The notes below the pieces were generated by a model. That model was not told the DNA's origin. It was given only the letters and a program-made list of their open reading frames with translations, and searched no databases. Of a stretch of 64,000 nucleotides of DNA, positions 58,368 to 64,000 are shown in pieces; position 1 is the stretch's first letter; the number at the start of each line of letters is the position of its first letter. Origin of the DNA: Cenococcum geophilum 1.58 (lineage: Eukaryota; Ascomycota; Dothideomycetes; Gloniales; Gloniaceae); NCBI GenBank assembly GCA_001692895.1, contig KV748232.1:806001-870000 (forward strand), written 5' to 3'. A program made the translations under genes and the position numbers.

Positions 58368-59311
58368 CGGTGCTGACCTCAAGATTGGAGAACCGACGTT
58401 TTGATTCAACGTAAAGATAACCAAGGACTGCCACAAGGAAGTCCCCGGCTCGTTGAGCAGCATCTTTTCTTACCGCGTTCAACGGAGAAGACTCCATGAT
58501 TAGTCCGTCGACAGCGTAACCGCAGACAAGGAGGCTTGATGTCAAGAAACCGGAGATATTTCCTTTGGCATTGTTGTTTTCCTCACATCTCTGGTGGCAT
58601 TCCTCAACGCTGTGCCTCGACGTCATATCTAATACGAAACATTGCAGGTCGCTTCGAAGCAAAAGTATCTTTGCGTTACAATGGCGTTCTCTAGTAACCT
58701 CGACACCTGTGCCTCACTGCCTCTGATAATCAAAGATATCTGTTGCGTTACTTTTACTGCATTCTGCCGTTTTATTCTCCATTTGAGAGCGCTTGAGTAC
58801 ATGAATTACCGATACTCTTGCAGGCACGCCTACGTATGAGGCTGCTTCTCTATCTGCTACCTTTCTAGTCGCGAAAATTTTCGTTAAAAATATCATCCAT
58901 CCCTTGCATAAATCCTCCCGGCCTCCCTTCCTCTGTTTCTGGAGAAGAATGACAGGTTTACTCGAGTAACAAATCAAGGATTGGCTCGGAAGACATCCCC
59001 AGTGGGAAACAACAAGGACAGCCAAAGCACCCCAAGCCTCCTACCTACAGGCCCTCTCACAGAATGAGTAATAGCCAGAATCCTGGCAAGATGTTCAAGT
59101 AACGCTAGTTTGGCCACTCGAGTCCAGTCGGTCTCCTTTTTCCAAACCTAGCCAGTGTTTTCACTTCATAAACAATGGGTCTCGCCCCCTTGAATCGAGG
59201 TGGAGAACTCAACGTATATATGGCCGTCTTTCGCTGATTGCGCCCTATCAAGGTTATCAAAGTTATCGCAACAGCGGCTCGTCATCCAACCATTCCTTAT
59301 CCCTCGTTGGG
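58368..59311. other. Intergenic, no convincing gene
   Basis: A minus-strand frame (58246-58662) overlaps the inverted repeat P and contains a hydrophobic stretch (ISGFLTSSLLVCGYAVDGLI) but no recognisable domain. The last 250 bases, with C/T-rich runs and a TATA-like word (ACGTATATAT at ~59211), probably form the promoter of the next gene. Confidence 0.4.
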
Positions 59312-60736
59312 TTGTCATTGCACTGCTTTTATCTCGTCATGCATCTTGTTTCTCCGCGTCATCTTGCTCGGACTAGCGGTTTTAATCCATCACAGCACTC
59401 ACCAACTTCGCCAACAAGGTCACCATTACCATTCGCCGAGTCACAAACTCCTCCATGCCCACCAAAGAGCACCGGGCAGATATGGAACGAACACGAAAGA
59501 CGCGCACTAGATAAGGCGAAGTCGTGCGAGACATCATATGCCGGCAGCCATCTCCGCACCCTCGACTCCCAGCGTTCCTCCAGTGGGACCGTTCTAAATA
59601 TTATTAAAAGTTACCGCGGCGATCCTTACACCCCGGTATCCTCACCAGTCCCGACACCCTCACCGAGCCCCTACCTCGACTTCAGCTTCCCAGACTCCCT
59701 CAGTAAAAATCACACCACGCTAGCATCCACAACAAACAACGATGCCTGCTCGGCCTGCACTCAACCCCCCAACCTCCTCTCGGCCGGCTGCCCTTCGTCC
59801 AACGAGTTACCGACTGAGAATAAAGAGATCAGCGAGCCGCATCTAGGCCACGCGCAGCAGAATCCTACCTCCACACACCTACCATCCCTCCCGCAGCAGC
59901 GCGCGCGCTATAAAGCACCCGCTTTGCCACGTACCTCCTCACAGCCCAGCACACCCTACGGCCAGATGTCGGACCTGCAGCAGCAGCAGCAACATCAGCA
60001 GGAGCAGCAGGCCTGCCACACGGAGCAGGGCATCCACGTGTACCCCATGCGCAGCACCTCGCTAGGTTGCCCGGAGCCGCCGCCACCGCCCTACAGCGGC
60101 CTCCAGGACTATTCTCATCACCACCACCAGGGCAAGGAAGGCAACCGTAGCCAGCAGCCTCGCCGCACGCGGAACCCGTCACTGACGGACCCGAACGCGC
60201 CGCGCATGCGCTGCTTCGAGCGCAAGCCGCTCCCGCCTCCCCCGCCGTCGCAACAGCAACAGCAACAGCAACAGCAGCAGTGCAGCACGCCCCTGTCCCC
60301 CTCCCCGCCAGCTACGGCTGCGTTCCGTTCCGGCGGCTCTGCGACTCCCACAGCGCGACGCGTCCACACCGGCACCAGCTCACCGCCCAGCGCTACCTCG
60401 CTACCCGATTTCCCCTCGCCGCCTAGCGTTTCCCCCTCGTCGCGCGGCATCGCCTCGCCGGTGCGTTGTGCGAGCTATGCGCTGCAGCAGACGGTGTCGG
60501 TGTGGGAGGACGACGACGACGATGAGAAGGCGAACCTGGTGGATTATTTCAAGCGGGGGTTGCGGGGGAGCAAGAGCAGTTTTTTGGGGGGTGGCGGCGG
60601 GAGGAGGGAGAGCGAGCAGGTGTTGCTGCGGAAGGGGAAGGGGCAGGGGCAGGGGAAAGGGTGGGTTGGGGGGTTCGTGAGAGTTGTGAGTTGTGGGTGT
60701 GTTAGGGGAGGGAGGGGGGAGGGGAAGAGAGGATAG
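59312..60736 (+). CDS. Pro/Gln/Ser-rich low-complexity protein
   Basis: Open frame of 474 codons with strong coding bias. The chosen ATG (59312) may not be the true start, because the first ~40 residues look unlike the rest; an N-terminal intron or downstream start is possible. Visible features: Ser/Pro-rich N-terminal half with TPVSSPVPTPSPSPYLDFSF; polyglutamine runs near residues 224-238 and 313-324; a His run (HHHH); poly-Pro stretches; an acidic run EDDDDDE near 398-404 followed by KANLVDYFKRGLRGSKSSFL; a Gly/Arg-rich tail. No enzymatic domain is seen. It is probably largely disordered, perhaps a regulatory or scaffold protein. The conserved-looking acidic-plus-DYFKRGLRG block is the likeliest functional motif. 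Confidence 0.7.
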   Translation: MSLHCFYLVMHLVSPRHLARTSGFNPSQHSPTSPTRSPLPFAESQTPPCPPKSTGQIWNEHERRALDKAKSCETSYAGSHLRTLDSQRSSSGTVLNIIKSYRGDPYTPVSSPVPTPSPSPYLDFSFPDSLSKNHTTLASTTNNDACSACTQPPNLLSAGCPSSNELPTENKEISEPHLGHAQQNPTSTHLPSLPQQRARYKAPALPRTSSQPSTPYGQMSDLQQQQQHQQEQQACHTEQGIHVYPMRSTSLGCPEPPPPPYSGLQDYSHHHHQGKEGNRSQQPRRTRNPSLTDPNAPRMRCFERKPLPPPPPSQQQQQQQQQQCSTPLSPSPPATAAFRSGGSATPTARRVHTGTSSPPSATSLPDFPSPPSVSPSSRGIASPVRCASYALQQTVSVWEDDDDDEKANLVDYFKRGLRGSKSSFLGGGGGRRESEQVLLRKGKGQGQGKGWVGGFVRVVSCGCVRGGRGEGKRG

Positions 60737-63339
60737 ACGGGGAAACATGTTTTGATCCGGAGTTTGGGATGTTTAAGGAGAGGATCGTCGTGTTGTGGTG
60801 GGATGGGAGGGATGTGGAGGGTGAAAGTCTTAGGAACCCGGGCTTATTTCGGCTATCTGTCGCATTTGCATATCTACCTGAGAAAAAAAGGTTTCGTCAA
60901 AAAAAGGTTTAGGAGGGGAAGGAGATGGGGTTTCATCTTCTTCCACAACCGTGGCTGTTGATGCTGCGGAACCGGCGAACGGCCAACTGGATTATGATGA
61001 CGTCTCTTTGCGACTTCTTTCAAAGATGGGGCGGGCGGCGACGAATGAGCGATGAACGACGACGACGACGACGACAATGACAGAAATGAGGGCGCCTAGG
61101 GCGCACCGGATACATGATGAGATGACTGATGGAGTGCTACGATATGACCTTTTCACGACTGATGGACGATGGCGGGTTTTCTGGGTTTATTGTACGGGCC
61201 AGGACATTCGACTTTGAGAAGAACCGGGGCTGTTGGACTAGGTTGGACTGGGAGAGGTGGCGGTTTGTGTGTTAGATAGGTTGGGCGTAGGGCCATACTC
61301 GCGCTTTTCGGATTATAAAATTTTTGGTCTTGGAACACATTGTGCTGAAAACTCTTCCCTCTCCTCACAGCAGTGGGGACCCTGCGATTCGCAGTGCAGT
61401 ACTTTCTAAAACCTTCGACTTGAAATTTTGCCGTCTTCTCCCTTGCTCCAACGATGACTTACCAGCAGCGAGTAGCTGACGCTTTGGTGTGACGGGTTAT
61501 TGCTGTGCTACCCGCGACGCGGTCGCCTGCGTTCGGCTGAGATGTCTCATTCCGACGAAGGGAATAATTCTCCAATGCCGATCGGCTGTTTTTAGTAGGC
61601 TTTGTGTTACGTAGACAGAGATGCAGGGATGGTGGAAGAGAGAGGGGGCATGTAACTAGGTGGTTGACGGAAAGGACGATGTATATGGGTAGGTATATTT
61701 AGGGAAGATCATATATCAACATTCAATATGACGAGTATGTACTTACTAGGGAGAAGCTATGGCGCCTGTGGGATGAGGAGTGCGCGTTTGCGCCGCGGGA
61801 TAGAGAGAAGGTGGTTATGGTACCACTAGGTTTAGGGCACGGGGATTAGCGGTGTAGTTGCGTGGGCTCGAATGCGGTCTTTTACAGCTAGGGTGCAGTC
61901 TGTTTGAGCGTTCAGTTAGTCTGGCTTGATCCGCTGCTCCAGTGTATGTGGCATGTGAAGTATGTGTGAGAAGGGAGAAAGGAGGTGGGTAGTGCGAGGG
62001 TGGAAGTATGGGGTGTAGGGACGGTCGTGATTGATTTGGTGTTTGGGTAAGCCATTTTGAGGGTGTAGTGTGCGAATAGGTATAGGAGTCGTTTGAGGAC
62101 GACCTCCTGGTTCGGTTTCTTTGACTGGAGCCTCTTCATATGCTTCTCAAGATTTCGTGGTCTACCCCGCGTTTCATCCCTCGAGTTATGGACGCGTTTA
62201 CTGCCGATTATCCATGGGCCAGAGCCGCCCGTTTGCTCTTTGCGGTCAGTTTCAAGATTGAGCGTTGGTCTTTGGGAAGTTGCAGAACTCGCTAATTGGA
62301 GAACAGCAGTGACGATAGTCATATCCACTAAAAAAAATCGAAAGAGTTGAATCGAAATTTGCCTTTACTACCAAAGCAATACGGAAACCGAATACATAGA
62401 CTGTGCAAGGAAATATTTCAAAATGTGCCACTTCTCATTACATATTGTAAGACCACATTTCCTTGGGATTCGGACGAAGAAGGCTAATTAAGGGAACAAA
62501 GTGGAAATGCGGTGACAGCTTTTTCACCAAACACTCGTCTTGCAGCTTCGATCGTGCAGCACACGATCCGAACAACCTACTCAATCCTCTCCACCCATCA
62601 GTCAGTATGCCTTGCTACACTACCTCTGGCAGAAGCCACCATACCAGACAGCAGGCAACCTTCACTCTCGCCCTTGCAGGAATCTCCTACATCTCAAGGC
62701 AACGATACGCTTTGCGCTTGTCCTGCAATCCCCACCATCGACCTCCCGTCGCTAGGCCAAAGCACGCGATGTCGCTTCCGCCCATGGAAGTTTTCTCGCG
62801 CTTGCATTCCGATCCCATTAGAGGAAATTAGCATGGCGTCACGAATAAGCCAGACCAGCCTTGGGGAGAATGGGAAATGTCGGGTCTTTGAGGCAGTCCT
62901 TCAACATCGTGAAGCTACGATGTGTCCATTTTGGTTGCCAGCGCACGCTCGAGGTGTTTTGCGCCTAGTTAGGGAGACGGCCTGCATTATGTGTTCTAAT
63001 TCGTTCACGTGGTGTGCATCGTCATAACCTCTCAATCCGAGGCTACGGCCTGTACGAGCCCCCAGTGTGCGCGCAGACTTTCTTGCACACTAGAGAACTT
63101 TGCAAGTGTGCACACTTGCTCGCAAGTGCACAGCCCTTTTGTATTAGTGTCTACGCTGGACGGTGTACACTCGACAAGTTTCTAGCGAAATTAGATGTGG
63201 TGTGTCGCGCGCACCTGGTTGGGAGTTGTAGCGTTTCTCGTCCGTCATGCACCAGGTTTCTCTTGGTTCTCGTCTGTGGCCAAGGCGCACGGGTTTAGTT
63301 TTGCAACTGGGGTCTTGAGGCATTCCGAACTTCCGAATT
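60737..63339. other. Intergenic, no convincing gene
   Basis: It contains the 3' region of the low-complexity gene, with a GACGAC trinucleotide run at ~61052-61073. Open frames at 61912-62328 (minus) and 62512-63027 (plus) have no recognisable domain and irregular composition. Repeated TGTGCACACTTGC words with a palindromic flavour occur near 63080-63125. Nothing is firmly supported. Confidence 0.4.
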
Positions 63340-63701
63340 AGGGCCTGTTCGGTTGCGGCGTCATATGCGAAATGAGAGCCTCATATTGGAGTTGATCCGG
63401 AGCCCCTATACGACCTGGAGGCTGCTGTTCGGTAGATATGGCGACTTTTCCGGATACTACTGCGGCAGTAGTCGGCGCCATAGTAAACCACCAAACAGGA
63501 AACTGGTGATAGAGGATCGGTGGTAGGTACGTTCTGGCTGAGTGGTGATCAATGTGGGTAGGGCGCTCAACCGAACACTTGGCTTCATATCATATTGAGT
63601 ACGACTACCAGAGCGCCGCTGAATATCTACTAGTTGACGCTGGTGAGAGTACGGTGCAACCTCATATTGAAAAGCCTCATATTGCAACCGAATACGCCCT
63701 T
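63340..63701. mobile_element. MITE N2, relative of N1
   Basis: About 362 bp bounded by AGGGCCTGTTCGGTTGC and the inverted GCAACCGAATACGCCCTT. It shares GGAGTTGATCCGGAGC and the overall layout with N1 (53292). CTCATATTG words recur near both ends and internally. No coding capacity. Confidence 0.75.
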
Positions 63702-64000
63702 AGTACAGAAGAGCATCCCATCCATCCCATCCGTTGCTCCTTAATGCGCCGTTGTTCTTGTGCTAGAGGCGATCTTCACTCTGTAGAGTTAATGCATCGT
63801 TCGTATTCTCTAGGGCCTGACATGTCACGTAATAGTGTTGTATTTGGCCCGTGTTTCGACGTCTAGACGGCATGCACGGCAGAGAGCAGGAGGAGGCTAC
63901 CCCTGTTCCTGAACGGAGAGGTCTTTTCCAGATTGACGCTTGCAAGCCACCAAAATGTGGGGTCAAGCCCCATGGCGTTTGGATTCGCCATCTGGCAATG
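63702..64000. other. Right edge, nothing recognised
   Basis: About 300 bases of balanced composition without a recognisable gene or repeat. Confidence 0.4.

Noticed and set aside
60118-60748. Minus-strand open frames with poly-Leu or poly-Cys
   Set aside because: They are antisense to the glutamine- and proline-rich gene at 59312-60736.
62512-63027. 171-codon plus-strand open frame
   Set aside because: No domain, no splice-supported extension and composition that also opens neighbouring frames; not strong enough to call a gene.

Overview
The window looks like nuclear DNA of a filamentous ascomycete (Pezizomycotina). The evidence is short introns of about 50-80 nt with GTRNGT donors and CTAAC/CTGAC-like branch sites, a Zn2Cys6 fungal transcription factor, and a very AT-rich block of transposons riddled with C-to-T and G-to-A changes, as expected from repeat-induced point mutation (RIP). 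The class cannot be fixed from the sequence alone.

Layout. Bases 1-10.7 kb are ordinary-composition DNA with a DUF1398-like gene (648-1061, minus), a possible small F-box-like protein (1494-1820), a two-exon RING/IBR-like coiled-coil protein (4016-5844) and a broken multi-pass membrane protein gene (6850-8669, minus). From about 10.7 to 47.1 kb lies one nested transposon block. From 47.8 to 64 kb is a gene-bearing flank: a four-exon Zn2Cys6 transcription factor (47845-50648, minus), a phosphopantothenate-cysteine ligase (54053-55180), a six-exon MFS transporter convergent with it (55288-57213, minus) and a Pro/Gln-rich low-complexity protein (59312-60736). Several small inverted-repeat elements sit between these genes.

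The transposon block can be read as layers from target-site duplications and interrupted homologies. The oldest host is Ty3/gypsy element C (minus strand), whose pieces are at 14.3-15.6, 24.6-25.1, 33.1-33.9 and 41.4-44.7 kb. Into C went gypsy chromovirus B (15641-24597), gypsy chromovirus A (25141-33053, duplication CCTTT) and a Tad-like LINE, F (33947-41443, 14-bp duplication). B carries a 2.9-kb non-coding inverted-repeat element full of tandem arrays (H1) and a foldback MITE (K1). F carries a piggyBac-like element (D2, 35549-40638), which itself carries a GC-rich 260-bp solo LTR (36066-36325) and a Fot1/pogo-like element (J1, 37542-39330). A second, less mutated piggyBac copy (D1) lies at the left edge, and a second LINE 3' remnant with two MITEs lies at the right edge. 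All long transposon reading frames are broken; both readable gypsy reverse transcriptases have the catalytic YLDD changed to YLNN.

The most unusual object is the H family. It has termini near ACATCGGCAAAATAT, subterminal GCAGCCTGCG and TCAATTGC-type repeats and no visible transposase. One 2.9-kb member is packed with five tandem arrays and sits inside a retrotransposon; one 0.58-kb member lies near the ligase gene. The nuclear genes do not form an obvious pathway cluster: the transcription factor and the MFS transporter are separated by a housekeeping coenzyme A gene and by repeats.
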